Positions 18,863 to 27,616 of a stretch of DNA of 64,000 bases are shown here, piece by piece; position 1 is the first letter of the stretch; each line of letters opens with the position of its first letter. This DNA comes from Halalkalibacter alkalisediminis (lineage in GTDB: Bacteria > Bacillota > Bacilli > Bacillales > Bacillaceae_D), in the NCBI RefSeq assembly GCF_028610705.1, contig NZ_JAQQWT010000003.1, positions 357,412-421,411 of the forward strand, written 5' to 3'. A program made the translations under genes and the position numbers. The notes beneath the pieces are model-generated. The model did no database searches. It saw only the letters and a list, made by a program, of their open reading frames with translations, and had not been told where the DNA came from.

Positions 18863-20632
18863 TTATGAACAAATGTATTGTCCCGTCTCATTTAATGATT
18901 CAGCGATAAAACGGTTACGATTCGTTCGATTAGAGAACAAATGACCATGTAACTGTTTGTTTAATAAATTTCTTAAACCTTCCACTTCTGGTGTCATGTC
19001 AAAACCAGCTAGCAATTGATCAGTCATTACTTTTACCTTCATCAAACTACTTTCTACAACAGCTGTTGCCAGAAGATCAGGAATAGTGTTCACACTCTCT
19101 TGATTTGATTTAACAGCTCTTAGTACGGCAGACTCTGATGCAAATAGCTCAATTGCAATATCAGCTAGTTTCATCAAAGTTTCCTGCTCATTTTCGAGGT
19201 TCATCCCAAATTGTTTAAATGTTAACCCAGCAAGAGCTAAGTATGCTGTGCGAATGCCTTCCACAACCTCTTGTTCTTGACCTAGCCTCCCATCCTTTGA
19301 GTTCAGTTGGTTTTCTTGTAATCTAGCGATTGCACCTTCAATCGCCTCTTGAATCGGAAGTTCACCCTTAGCTCCTTTTCGAAAGAAAATTCCTGGGATT
19401 AACAAGCGGTTAATCTCATTGGTCCCTTCAAAAATTCGATTGATCCTAGAATCCCGATAAGCTTGTTCAATCGGGTACTCCTTGATAAAACCTGCCCCCC
19501 CGTGGAGTTGCAACGATTCGTCTACAATAAAATCTAGCGTCTCAGAGCCATAGACTTTACAAATGGCACACTCTAAGGCATATTCCATCATTCGTTTCCC
19601 AACTAGAGAGAGATCTTTTGAATCTTCAAGATCTCCAAGTGCTTCCTCTAGTAAGGAGGCTGTACGATACTGCACTGCTTCAGCTGCATAGATTCGAGCA
19701 GCCATTTGGGCTACCTTTTCTTTTGTCGCACCAAATTCGCTAATCCGTCTCTTGAATTGCTTACGCTCATTTGTATGTTGAATCGCTAATTCCAGGGCTC
19801 CTTTTGCTCCTCCCATACAAGCAAATCCGAGATTAAATCTCCCTAAATTTAATACATTTAAAGCTATCACATGACCCTTTCCGATAATGCCAAGTACATT
19901 TTCAACAGGTACCTGACAATCTTCTAAAATAACGCTGCATGTCGATGAACCTTTAATTCCCATTTTGTTTTCTTCTGGACCAAGTGATAATCCTGGGAAA
20001 TCCTTCTCGACAATAAAGGCTGTAAATTGATCTCCGTCAACCTTTGCGTAAACAATGAACGTATCTGAAAATACAGCATTGGTGATGTATAATTTAGTTC
20101 CATTAAGTAAGTAATGTGTACCTTCTTCATTTAAAACCGCTGTGGTTTTAGCAGCTAATGCATCAGATCCCGATGCTGGCTCTGTTAAACAATAAGCTCC
20201 TAAAAATTCACCCGATGCTAATTTAGGAAGATATTTTTCTTTTTGAGCATCCGACCCGAAGTAAGTAATCGGTAGTGTAGCGATACATGTATGATTAGAC
20301 TGAGCTACCCCGTAACTACTTGATTGCCCTACCATCTCACCAACAATCCCTTTACTGATCTTATCCAAACCTAATCCACCATATTTCTCAGGAATACTAT
20401 GCGCAAGTAAACCTAGCTCTCCTGCTTTTTTTAAGAGGTTTACGGTTACCTCGAAATTCTGAGATTCAATTTCCCCACGCATTGGAAGAACTTCTTTCTC
20501 AATAAATTGTTTGGCCGTTTGACCAATCATCACTTGCTCGTCACTTATATCCTCAGGTGTAAACAGATCCTCTGCCGTAATTCCTTCAACGAGGAAGCGT
20601 CCACCCTTCATTTCCTTCTTCAACTGTTCCAT
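18863..20632 (-). CDS. fadE: long acyl-CoA dehydrogenase (FadE type)
   Basis: FAD-dependent acyl-CoA dehydrogenase, 589 residues, the long form resembling Bacillus FadE (YusJ) with an extra carboxyl domain of about 200 residues. Visible motifs are AYCLTEPASGSDALAA in the middle domain, RKQFKRRISEFGATKEKVA, LQLHGGAGFIKEYPIEQAYR, and RIFEGTNEINRLLI, which carries the catalytic glutamate. It introduces the first double bond in beta-oxidation. The ATG at 20632 follows GGAAGGAGGAG. The first 47 bases overlap the end of the ComB-like gene, an unusually long overlap that implies tight coupling between the two. Confidence 0.92.
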   Translation of the reverse strand: MEQLKKEMKGGRFLVEGITAEDLFTPEDISDEQVMIGQTAKQFIEKEVLPMRGEIESQNFEVTVNLLKKAGELGLLAHSIPEKYGGLGLDKISKGIVGEMVGQSSSYGVAQSNHTCIATLPITYFGSDAQKEKYLPKLASGEFLGAYCLTEPASGSDALAAKTTAVLNEEGTHYLLNGTKLYITNAVFSDTFIVYAKVDGDQFTAFIVEKDFPGLSLGPEENKMGIKGSSTCSVILEDCQVPVENVLGIIGKGHVIALNVLNLGRFNLGFACMGGAKGALELAIQHTNERKQFKRRISEFGATKEKVAQMAARIYAAEAVQYRTASLLEEALGDLEDSKDLSLVGKRMMEYALECAICKVYGSETLDFIVDESLQLHGGAGFIKEYPIEQAYRDSRINRIFEGTNEINRLLIPGIFFRKGAKGELPIQEAIEGAIARLQENQLNSKDGRLGQEQEVVEGIRTAYLALAGLTFKQFGMNLENEQETLMKLADIAIELFASESAVLRAVKSNQESVNTIPDLLATAVVESSLMKVKVMTDQLLAGFDMTPEVEGLRNLLNKQLHGHLFSNRTNRNRFIAESLNETGQYICS

Positions 20633-21368
20633 CTTCCTTCTCCTCCTTCCACACAATGTGGCAATTATCATAAATCGGTACGTTCTGGTCACAGTTTTCA
20701 TGAATCACATATTGCAAATCTTCTTCGCAATTATGTTCTAGTAAAAACTTTCCAACTGCTGAACTAGCCAGTAATTGATAACGATCTGCATGGTTTTGTT
20801 GATAAAATAAACGAGAAGCTAATGCTCCATCTGTAAGCGTAGCTGAGGGAAGTAATTTATTAAAACATGTAACTAGATAACCAGCCCCGTAAAAATCTTC
20901 TAAACAAAATTGTCCTTGTGACCCCGAACAGATAACGATGATGTCTTGAGTAGGCTTTAACGATTTAACAGCATCTTGGACAATCGCTTCTCCATTTCTC
21001 AACGATCCCGCGTATAATTTCGTTGCCATCTCTGAGCGCCTTAGCGCAACAGTTCCATTTGTGGTTGCTAAAATGACTGATTTTCCTTTTACATATTTGG
21101 AGAGAATGATTGGATTGGGAGCGATGAATCCGTCTAGCACCCTCCCATTCTTCTCTCCGATGAGAATGAACTCATCGGGATGAAACTTCCTTAAAAATTT
21201 TAAGGCAGCATTCTCATCTAGAACAGGTATCACTTCCGTTGCACCACTTTCTAAACAAGCAGCAATCGTTGTCGTTGCAAGAAGGACATCTAAGACTATT
21301 GCAACTTGACCTTTTAGTTTTTCAGAAATGATATCTTCTTTTTTTAATACGACATGAATCTTTGACAT
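20586..21368 (-). CDS. ComB-type 2-phosphosulfolactate phosphatase family protein
   Basis: Magnesium-dependent phosphatase fold of the ComB family, 260 residues. Family stretches are DVLLATTTIAACLESGAT (about 27-44), ATTNGTVALRRSEMA (about 103) and GSQGQFCLEDFYGAGYLV (about 148). The members I know usually have arginine where this one has Leu30 in the first stretch, which points to a changed substrate. ComB normally acts in coenzyme M or sulfolactate synthesis, yet here it lies between an APH-like kinase and fadE. It may instead remove phosphate from a CoA-linked intermediate; this is inference. It overlaps fadE by 47 bases. Confidence 0.8.
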   Translation of the reverse strand: MSKIHVVLKKEDIISEKLKGQVAIVLDVLLATTTIAACLESGATEVIPVLDENAALKFLRKFHPDEFILIGEKNGRVLDGFIAPNPIILSKYVKGKSVILATTNGTVALRRSEMATKLYAGSLRNGEAIVQDAVKSLKPTQDIIVICSGSQGQFCLEDFYGAGYLVTCFNKLLPSATLTDGALASRLFYQQNHADRYQLLASSAVGKFLLEHNCEEDLQYVIHENCDQNVPIYDNCHIVWKEEKEDGTVEEGNEGWTLPR

Positions 21369-21394
21369 ATTGCCCTCCTTCTCTAGGAGTCTAC

Positions 21395-22456
21395 CTAACT
21401 TAATTTGGTTGTAGCTGTTTGGCGACCATGTTTGATAAGAGCAGCAACAGTTTGATCCAACTGAGAAAACCTCGGATCCGTTGTTTGACCTTTATAAAAG
21501 CGATAATAAATTTGCTGAGCGATTACCGCTAGTTTAAAATAGCCAAAGGTGACGTAATAATGTAAGTCTGAAACATCACGTCCACTCTTTCTAGCGTAAC
21601 GCTCTGCCCAATCTCTTCTTGTATAAAATCCAGGTAGCACCGTAACAGGTGGTTTCCCAAATCCTCTTACAAGTTCAATCGGGTCATCCTCCTCAATCCA
21701 ATAACTTAACGCTACCCCGACATCAGCAAGAGGATCCCCTACCGTTGTCATCTCCCAGTCAAAAAGACCAATCATCCGTTTACCATCTTTTGAAAACATT
21801 GCATTGTTTAATTTGTAATCATAATGAATGACAGTGGCTGATTGTGAAGATGGTAAATGATCGGTAAGCCAAGAGGTTAAGTCAGCAAGTCCCTCGTGCT
21901 CACTTGTTTTGGATCGTTCATAACGGCCGATCCACCCCCTTACTTGTCGCTCTAAAAAACCATCTGGTTTAGATAAGTGAACCAGGTCCGTTTTCTTGTA
22001 ATCAATTTGGTGTAATTCAACAAGATGGTCCACCATTTGTTCAGAGATTATCCGTCCAATTTCGGCTGTGGAGTTTAGTGTGGGCGGAAACTCAGTGTCC
22101 AAAACGATTCCTTTTTTTCTTTCCATTAAAAAGAAAGGGCTTCCAATTATTGATTCATCAGAACAAAAAATATACGTTTTTGGTACAAGTGAATAGGATT
22201 CATGTAGGCTTGCCATAATAGTTGATTCTCGTTCCATGTCATGTGCTCGGGCCGCGACCGGGCCAAGGGGAGGGCGCCGCAGAACAGCCTCCCAATTTCC
22301 GATAGTAAGCAAGTAGGTTAAATTGGAGTGGCCTGATGGAAACTGGCTAACAACAAGGTCTCCATCAGGGACATCAGTCATTGATCTTCGAATATAGTTT
22401 TTTAAGTTATCAAGTGGGAGTTCTTCCCCCTGACGTACGACAATTGTATCTCTCAT
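21395..22456 (-). CDS. APH-like kinase of the ACAD10/11 or LvaA type
   Basis: Phosphotransferase of the aminoglycoside-kinase fold, 353 residues. The ATP-site lysine region is unusual: WEAVLRRPPLGPVAARAHDM follows FPSGHSNLTYLL, both typical of the acyl-CoA-dehydrogenase-associated kinases. The catalytic loop is VIHYDYKLNNAMF and the metal site LFDWEMTTVGDPLADVG. Relatives are the kinase domain fused to the dehydrogenase in animal ACAD10/ACAD11 and bacterial LvaA, which phosphorylate 4-hydroxyacyl-CoA. It is therefore unlikely to be an antibiotic-resistance enzyme. It lies between an enoyl-CoA hydratase and the ComB-like gene. Confidence 0.87.
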   Translation of the reverse strand: MRDTIVVRQGEELPLDNLKNYIRRSMTDVPDGDLVVSQFPSGHSNLTYLLTIGNWEAVLRRPPLGPVAARAHDMERESTIMASLHESYSLVPKTYIFCSDESIIGSPFFLMERKKGIVLDTEFPPTLNSTAEIGRIISEQMVDHLVELHQIDYKKTDLVHLSKPDGFLERQVRGWIGRYERSKTSEHEGLADLTSWLTDHLPSSQSATVIHYDYKLNNAMFSKDGKRMIGLFDWEMTTVGDPLADVGVALSYWIEEDDPIELVRGFGKPPVTVLPGFYTRRDWAERYARKSGRDVSDLHYYVTFGYFKLAVIAQQIYYRFYKGQTTDPRFSQLDQTVAALIKHGRQTATTKLS

Positions 22457-22467
22457 TTTTGCCTCCT

Positions 22468-23244
22468 CTACCTGTGACGGAAAACCGGTTTACGTTTTTC
22501 AATAAACGCTTGCACGCCTTCTCGTATATCCTCGGTTTGGAAGACCTCTGTGAATAATGTAGCCTCATGCTCTATCGCAGCAGGAAAGCTCATGTCTGTC
22601 CCTTCATCTACAGCACGTTTAATGAAAGATAAAGCAGGCAATGAATGATGACGAATCTTTCCTGCGAGTTCCATTGCTTTTTCAAGCCCTCCACCAGTAG
22701 GAACAACATAATTGATAAGTCCTATTTTTTCTGCTTTTTCTGCTGGAATCGGTTCACCTGTAAACATGAGTTCCTTTGCTTTGGCTTCTCCGATTAACCT
22801 TGGCAGACGCTGAGTTCCTCCTCCACCAGGGAATAAGCCCAACTTAATTTCAGGTAAACCAATCAGTGTATGAGACTCAGCAATTCGCATATCACATGTT
22901 AGTGCCAGTTCACATCCCCCCCCAAACGTTAATCCATTTAGAACTGCAATAGTTGGTTTAGGGAAGAAGTCAATCTGGTTTAGGACCGAATGGGTCTCCA
23001 TGACCTGAGCCTTCATATTAGGATGATCCATCAATTGTGGAAACTCTTTTATATCAGCACCAGCCATAAATGCCGTCTCACCAGAACCTGTTAAAATAAT
23101 AACCAGTGTTTCTTGATCTTCTTCAAGAACTTGAAATGTCTCTCGCAAAGCAAATACAACCTTCTGATTCATTACATTTAAAGGGGGGTTATTAATGGTG
23201 ATCGTTGCAATTCCGTTTTCTTTTTTTACCTCTACTAAACTCAT
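22468..23244 (-). CDS. enoyl-CoA hydratase
   Basis: Crotonase-family hydratase, 258 residues, adding water to 2-enoyl-CoA. The oxyanion-hole segments GETAFMAGADIKEF (about 60-73) and AVLNGLTFGGGCELALTCDM are present. The catalytic glutamate region IKLGLFPGGGGTQRLPRL and the tail FIEKRKPVFRHR are also intact, so it looks like a working hydratase. It overlaps the preceding 3-hydroxyacyl-CoA dehydrogenase gene by four bases, giving consecutive steps of beta-oxidation from one coupled transcript. Confidence 0.93.
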   Translation of the reverse strand: MSLVEVKKENGIATITINNPPLNVMNQKVVFALRETFQVLEEDQETLVIILTGSGETAFMAGADIKEFPQLMDHPNMKAQVMETHSVLNQIDFFPKPTIAVLNGLTFGGGCELALTCDMRIAESHTLIGLPEIKLGLFPGGGGTQRLPRLIGEAKAKELMFTGEPIPAEKAEKIGLINYVVPTGGGLEKAMELAGKIRHHSLPALSFIKRAVDEGTDMSFPAAIEHEATLFTEVFQTEDIREGVQAFIEKRKPVFRHR

Positions 23245-24125
23245 GATTTCACCTCAAGTTTGCTATAATCATACCAACCTTTACCAGTCTTTCGTCCAAG
23301 TAAACCAGCTTTCACTTTTTCCTCGATGCATGTCGGAGGTTTATCTTGAGGATCGCCTGTTTCAGCATACCGTTGCTGATTGACAAAATAGGCAACATCA
23401 ATTCCTGATAAATCCATGAGAGCAAATGGTCCAATTGGATGATTCAACGCCTTTTTACAAATTAAATCAATATCTTCAAAGCTTGCATATCCTTCTTCAT
23501 ACAACTGTACAGCTTCTTTTGTTAGTGCCCCAAGAATTCGATTTGCAATAAAGCCAGAGATCTCCTTGTGTAAAAGAACAGCGGTCCGATTCATTTGCTT
23601 GCTTACTTCCATCGTGATCTCAGCCGTTTCACCGGATGTATGTTCGCTTTTTACCACTTCCACACAATCCATTACCAGTGGAGGAAAAAAGAAGTGCATA
23701 TTACACACTTTATCTGGTCTATTTGTCGCATCCGCAATTTTTGAATTGACGATGGTTGAAGAATTTGTAGCTAGAATGGCATGTGGAGGCGCAAGTTGAT
23801 CTAATTTTTCAAATAGATCTCGCTTCACATCTAACTTTTCAACAATAGCTTCTATTACAAAATCAGTATGAGATACGGCCTCAGTTAAATCCGTAGTAAA
23901 GCAGAGCCTAGAAAAGGCGGCCTGTAATTTTTCTTCGCTGATTTTTCCTTTCTTTACCCACTTTCCTAATTGAAAATGTAAACTCTCCTTTGCTTTTTCA
24001 AGAGAGCCTTGCTCGATGTCTTGTAAAGTCGTTTCATAACCTCCAAGAGCTGAAAGCATCGCTATTTGATGCCCCATTGATCCAGCTCCTATTACTGCGA
24101 GATGCTTAATCGTCCTTTTCCCCAT
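23241..24125 (-). CDS. 3-hydroxyacyl-CoA (3-hydroxybutyryl-CoA) dehydrogenase
   Basis: NAD-dependent dehydrogenase of the Hbd/MmgB type, 294 residues, oxidising 3-hydroxyacyl-CoA to 3-oxoacyl-CoA. The nucleotide motif GAGSMGHQIA is at about 12-21. The catalytic region MHFFFPPLVMDCVEVV contains the family histidine. The carboxyl domain has GFIANRILGALTKEAVQL and KTGKGWYDYS. It is the first gene of the operon that appears to run down to the liv transporter. GGGGGATT precedes the ATG, and a TetR-type palindrome lies 16 bases upstream. Confidence 0.93.
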   Translation of the reverse strand: MGKRTIKHLAVIGAGSMGHQIAMLSALGGYETTLQDIEQGSLEKAKESLHFQLGKWVKKGKISEEKLQAAFSRLCFTTDLTEAVSHTDFVIEAIVEKLDVKRDLFEKLDQLAPPHAILATNSSTIVNSKIADATNRPDKVCNMHFFFPPLVMDCVEVVKSEHTSGETAEITMEVSKQMNRTAVLLHKEISGFIANRILGALTKEAVQLYEEGYASFEDIDLICKKALNHPIGPFALMDLSGIDVAYFVNQQRYAETGDPQDKPPTCIEEKVKAGLLGRKTGKGWYDYSKLEVKS

Positions 24126-24140
24126 CTTAATCCCCCTTTT

Positions 24141-24158
24141 ATACTAACCAGTTGGTAT
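24141..24158. promoter_or_regulatory. TetR-type operator upstream of the hbd-like operon
   Basis: Near-perfect 18-base palindrome ATACTAACCAGTTGGTAT, 16 bases before the ATG of the 3-hydroxyacyl-CoA dehydrogenase and next to the TetR gene. It matches 14 of 18 positions with the site at 30528-30545, at the head of the other operon. The shared core is CTAACCAGT. Confidence 0.7.
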
Positions 24159-24169
24159 GTTTAGAGTTG

Positions 24170-24192
24170 AAGATCCTACATGGAAGGATCTT
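24170..24192 (-). terminator. weak hairpin at the end of the TetR gene
   Basis: Perfect eight-base stem (24170-24177 with 24185-24192), seven-base loop, touching the TetR stop codon. No T run follows on the minus strand, so termination would be partial at best. Confidence 0.35.
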
Positions 24193-24755
24193 TATGTTGC
24201 CTTTAGCCCATTGAGCATAAAATCAATATAGATGGTTGATACTGCTTTTTCATCTAACTTTCCTTTTGGATCAAACCAATGATAACTCCAGTTTACCGCT
24301 CCAAGAATCGCCAGTGCCACAATCTCCACATTTAGATCTTGACGAAACTCTCCTGTGTCAATCCCTTCTTGAATGACCTTATTCAGGTTTTGCCTAAATA
24401 AATCACGCTTCTTAAAAATATCCTTCAAATGTTCTTCATTTAGATGCTGCATTTCTCTAAAGAACACCCTAGCGCTTTGCCCATGTCCTTCTATATGTTT
24501 CATAATCATATATACAATATCATATAGCTTTTGCTCAGATTTCGTATTTTTAATAAAGACTTCATCTTGATTTTGAAGTAACTCATCAATATAGCGTAAA
24601 TGAATTTCCATTAACAATTCTTCTTTACTTTTAAAATAATAATAAAATGTCCCTTTCGTTACGCCCAGTTCCTCTACAATATCCTGAATGGATGTCTCTG
24701 TAAAACCATTATGACCAAATAAATCAATACTCACTTCAATTATTTTTTCCTTCAT
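24192..24755 (-). CDS. TetR/AcrR family regulator of acyl-CoA degradation genes
   Basis: Transcriptional repressor of the TetR family, 187 residues. The amino-terminal helix-turn-helix is clear: TSIQDIVEELGVTKGTFYYYFKSKEELL. The rest is a helical ligand-binding domain of the type that senses acyl-CoA in FadR-like regulators. It sits between the two degradation operons. Two near-identical palindromes at the heads of these operons are its probable targets. GTGAGGCG lies eight bases before the ATG, and a candidate promoter at 24795-24824 would let it be expressed on its own. Confidence 0.9.
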   Translation of the reverse strand: MKEKIIEVSIDLFGHNGFTETSIQDIVEELGVTKGTFYYYFKSKEELLMEIHLRYIDELLQNQDEVFIKNTKSEQKLYDIVYMIMKHIEGHGQSARVFFREMQHLNEEHLKDIFKKRDLFRQNLNKVIQEGIDTGEFRQDLNVEIVALAILGAVNWSYHWFDPKGKLDEKAVSTIYIDFMLNGLKAT

Positions 24756-24794
24756 GTTGTCGCCTCACAATCTCTTTCAAAAATCATCCGCTCT

Positions 24795-24824
24795 AGTATA
24801 CCATAAATGTCATCACCACTTTAA
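24795..24824 (-). promoter_or_regulatory. candidate sigma-A promoter of the TetR gene
   Basis: On the minus strand TTAAAG (24824-24819), 18 bases, TATACT (24800-24795), 40 bases before the ATG. The -10 is good and the -35 is moderate. Confidence 0.4.
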
Positions 24825-24880
24825 TGAAATAGGTAACTAACTGGGTTCATTGTGAGTTCCTATTACGAGGAATTGGTATG

Positions 24881-25630
24881 TTAAAAGGTTAAACCCCCTC
24901 CATCTACCATTAACGTTGTACCCGTTATATAAGAAGATTCTTCCGATACCAAAAAACGAATGGCATTGGCAACTTCTAATGGTGTCCCTATTCTTCTTAG
25001 TGCATTGGCTGTACTTAAAATCTTCCACTTTTGCTCCTGCTCCCTCCACCCATCCACAATGGGCGTATCAATAACACCAGGAGCAACAGCATTGACTCGT
25101 ATATTTTGTCTTCCAAATTCCAGAGCTGCATTTTTTGTTAGGGTAATAACACCTGCTTTGGAAGCATTGTATGCTGACATGAGCTTCTTTCCTTTAAAAC
25201 CTAACAAACTAGAAACATTGACAATCGCTCCACCGCCACTCGACTCTAATAAAGGGATTCCATATTTCATACCAAGAAACACGCCCGTTAAGTTGATATC
25301 AATCACACGTTGCCATTCAGCAATGGATAAATCTGTTAGTTTTACTTCAGTATTCCCTATTCCAGCATTATTAATGAGAATATCTAACCGACCATATTTA
25401 TGATTTACTTCATCCATCGTTCTTTTCACGTCATCTTCAATTCCTACATCGCAGTGAATAAGAGCGACATCAATTCCTTCACTAGATAATTCTTCTGTTA
25501 CACGCTCTGCTTTATCACTCACATCAGCGACCACCAACTTCATTTTATCCGCTGCAAGCCTTCGTACTGTTGCTAAGCCAATACCGCCAATACCGCCAAT
25601 ACCACCCGTTACTAGAGCCACTTTTGACAT
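24881..25630 (-). CDS. SDR family oxidoreductase with expanded glycine loop
   Basis: Short-chain dehydrogenase, 249 residues, with NNAG near residue 92, catalytic serine and YNASK near 145-162, and the ending GTTLMVDGGGLTF. The cofactor motif is odd: family members read TGxxxGIG followed by the helix, whereas here the Gly-Ile-Gly triplet is repeated (TGGIGGIGGIGLATV). The extra three residues come from a perfect triple 9-base repeat in the DNA. This may alter NAD(P) binding. It follows the thiolase by 14 bases and probably oxidises a hydroxyacyl intermediate. Confidence 0.88.
   Translation of the reverse strand: MSKVALVTGGIGGIGGIGLATVRRLAADKMKLVVADVSDKAERVTEELSSEGIDVALIHCDVGIEDDVKRTMDEVNHKYGRLDILINNAGIGNTEVKLTDLSIAEWQRVIDINLTGVFLGMKYGIPLLESSGGGAIVNVSSLLGFKGKKLMSAYNASKAGVITLTKNAALEFGRQNIRVNAVAPGVIDTPIVDGWREQEQKWKILSTANALRRIGTPLEVANAIRFLVSEESSYITGTTLMVDGGGLTF
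25577..25603. repeat. three perfect copies of a 9-base repeat
   Basis: GCCAATACC occurs three times in tandem. On the minus strand it encodes Gly-Ile-Gly repeated in the Rossmann loop of the SDR gene, and it is a natural site for slipped-strand change in steps of three codons. Confidence 0.95.
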
Positions 25631-25644
25631 ATCCTACCCTCCCA

Positions 25645-26817
25645 TCATTCTCTCTCAATTAAAACTGCAATTCCCTGCCCTCCACCAATACAAGCAGTTA
25701 TCAAAGCGTAACGCTCTTGCCTTCTTGATAATTCATAGACAGCTTTTGTCATCAGTATTGCTCCTGTAGCCCCCAGTGGGTGCCCATGCGCAATCGCTCC
25801 TCCATTTACGTTTAATTTTTTTGAATTAAAATGAAGTTCACGATTTACAGCTATTGTTTGAGCAGCGAATGCTTCATTACATTCAATAAGGTCAATTTGG
25901 TCTAAAGACAATCCTGATTTATTTAACAAAGCCATTACTGCTGGAACAGGACCAATCCCCATAATATTCGGATCAACTCCACTAATAGCAGACTGGCTTA
26001 CTACAGCTAATGGTTTCAAGCCAAGTTCAGAAGCTTTTTCACGTGACATTACAACAAGGGCAGAAGCACCATCATTTAATCCAGAGCTATTTCCTGCTGT
26101 CACGGTTCCATTTTCAATAAAAGCCGGTGAAAGTTTCCCCAATCCTTCCATAGAGGTTTGCGGTCTTGGGTGTTCATCTAGCTTAAAGATGATCGGATTA
26201 CCTTTACGGGTTGGGAGTGCAACCGGAACAATTTGTTCATCGAAATACCCTTTTTCCATTGCATTTGCCATTTTCATTTGACTTTGAAACGCAAATTCAT
26301 CTTGTTCCTCACGAGTGATGGCATATTTTTTCGCAAGAGCTTCTGCTGTGATACCCATAGGAGGATCGCCAATAGTTGCTGGTGATAATTTTGCAACTCT
26401 GAAGTTTGGAGGTGCTGCTGAGTAAGCTTTGGTTGGTCGGTCCATTAAATAAGGTGCTCTACTTAAGCTTTCAATTCCTCCAGCAAGATAGATATCACCA
26501 ACTCCTGCCTGAATAGCTTGCGCTGCAAGTAAAACCGCATTAATTCCTGAACCACATTGACGATCAATCGTTAAAGCTGGTGTCCTAAGTGGAAATCCAG
26601 CTTCTAAAGCAGTGACACGTGCGATATTCCCCCCACCGCTAGACACATTTCCCATAATCACATCATCGATCAGATTGGCATCAAGGTCGACTCTTTTAAG
26701 CGCTTCTCTAAACACAATTGCACCAAATTCATGAGCCTCTAATGTTGCTAAAGCCCCTCCTTGTCTTGCAATCGCTGTCCTAACTGCACTTACAATAACT
26801 GCATCACGTTTTCCCAT
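25645..26817 (-). CDS. acetyl-CoA acyltransferase (thiolase)
   Basis: Thiolase, 390 residues, cleaving 3-oxoacyl-CoA with CoA in the last step of beta-oxidation (or condensing acetyl-CoA). The acylated cysteine lies in IDRQCGSGINAV (about residue 87). The other active-site motifs CNEAFAAQ, GGAIAHGHPLGATGA and CIGGGQGIA are all intact. The thiolase follows the SDR at 26832 by 14 bases and precedes another SDR. Acyl chain-length preference cannot be read from the sequence. Confidence 0.94.
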   Translation of the reverse strand: MGKRDAVIVSAVRTAIARQGGALATLEAHEFGAIVFREALKRVDLDANLIDDVIMGNVSSGGGNIARVTALEAGFPLRTPALTIDRQCGSGINAVLLAAQAIQAGVGDIYLAGGIESLSRAPYLMDRPTKAYSAAPPNFRVAKLSPATIGDPPMGITAEALAKKYAITREEQDEFAFQSQMKMANAMEKGYFDEQIVPVALPTRKGNPIIFKLDEHPRPQTSMEGLGKLSPAFIENGTVTAGNSSGLNDGASALVVMSREKASELGLKPLAVVSQSAISGVDPNIMGIGPVPAVMALLNKSGLSLDQIDLIECNEAFAAQTIAVNRELHFNSKKLNVNGGAIAHGHPLGATGAILMTKAVYELSRRQERYALITACIGGGQGIAVLIERE

Positions 26818-26831
26818 TTCATCCCACTCCC

Positions 26832-27605
26832 CTACATAGCATGCATTCCACCATCAACAATAAGCACATCACCGGTTACATAATCAGAAGCTCTTGACGC
26901 AAGAAATAAAGCTGCCCCTTGAAGATCTTGCTCTCCTCCTAAGCGTCCTAATGGAGTTCTTTCTATAATAAATGCTTCTCCCTTATCAATTAATCCTTTT
27001 GACATTTTGGTAGGAAAAAAACCTGGTGCTATCGCATTAACATTAATACCGTGTTGCCCCCATTTTGATGCTAAATCTTTTGTAAAAGTAATGACCGCTC
27101 CTTTACTTGTGTTGTAGCCTATCGTATCCATAAAGCGTGAATCAACACCGCCGAGTCCAGCTACGGAAGCAATATTAATAATTTTCCCCCCACCTTGCTT
27201 GATCATCACATGTCCAGCAGCCTTCGACATCAGAAAAGTACCTGTAACATTCACATTCATAACCTTGTTCCAAGCTTCAAGTGGCATATCCACAGCAGGG
27301 GTTCCCCATGTGGCCCCACTATTATTAACAACAATATCAATCGTCCCAAACGTATTTAATGTTTCTTTAATAACAGCTGTAACATCACTCTCTTTTGTCA
27401 CATCACAAGCAATTGCAATGGCTTTTACTCCTTTTGCCCGTAATTCTTCACAAACTTTCTCACAGGATTCTAGCTTTCTAGAACAAAGAACTAGGTTAGC
27501 CTTTGCATCAGCAAAGGCATGCGCCATCTGACGCCCTAAACCACGTCCTCCACCTGTTACAATAGCGGTTTTCCCACTTAGGTCAAATAATGATAACGCA
27601 TTCAT
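26832..27605 (-). CDS. SDR family oxidoreductase
   Basis: Short-chain dehydrogenase, 257 residues. The cofactor motif TGGGRGLG is at about 18-25, NNSG is near residue 96, catalytic serine is near 145, and YNTSK near 163; the ending VTGDVLIVDGGMHAM is standard. An insertion GLGGVDSRFMDTIG lies between the serine and tyrosine, as in gluconate-5-dehydrogenase-like members. It sits between the acyl-CoA ligase and thiolase genes. It is one of three SDRs in the block; each may act on a different hydroxyl position. Confidence 0.9.
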   Translation of the reverse strand: MNALSLFDLSGKTAIVTGGGRGLGRQMAHAFADAKANLVLCSRKLESCEKVCEELRAKGVKAIAIACDVTKESDVTAVIKETLNTFGTIDIVVNNSGATWGTPAVDMPLEAWNKVMNVNVTGTFLMSKAAGHVMIKQGGGKIINIASVAGLGGVDSRFMDTIGYNTSKGAVITFTKDLASKWGQHGINVNAIAPGFFPTKMSKGLIDKGEAFIIERTPLGRLGGEQDLQGAALFLASRASDYVTGDVLIVDGGMHAM

Positions 27606-27616
27606 AATACCCCTCC

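Noticed and set aside
24831-24882. Half-sites of the TetR operator (TAACTAAC and TTGGTATGTT) before the TetR gene
   Set aside because: The two halves are about 35 bases apart and not arranged as one palindrome; too weak to call a third operator.
24960-25403. 147-codon plus-strand open frame opposite an SDR gene
   Set aside because: Antisense shadow of a clear SDR coding region; no start signals.
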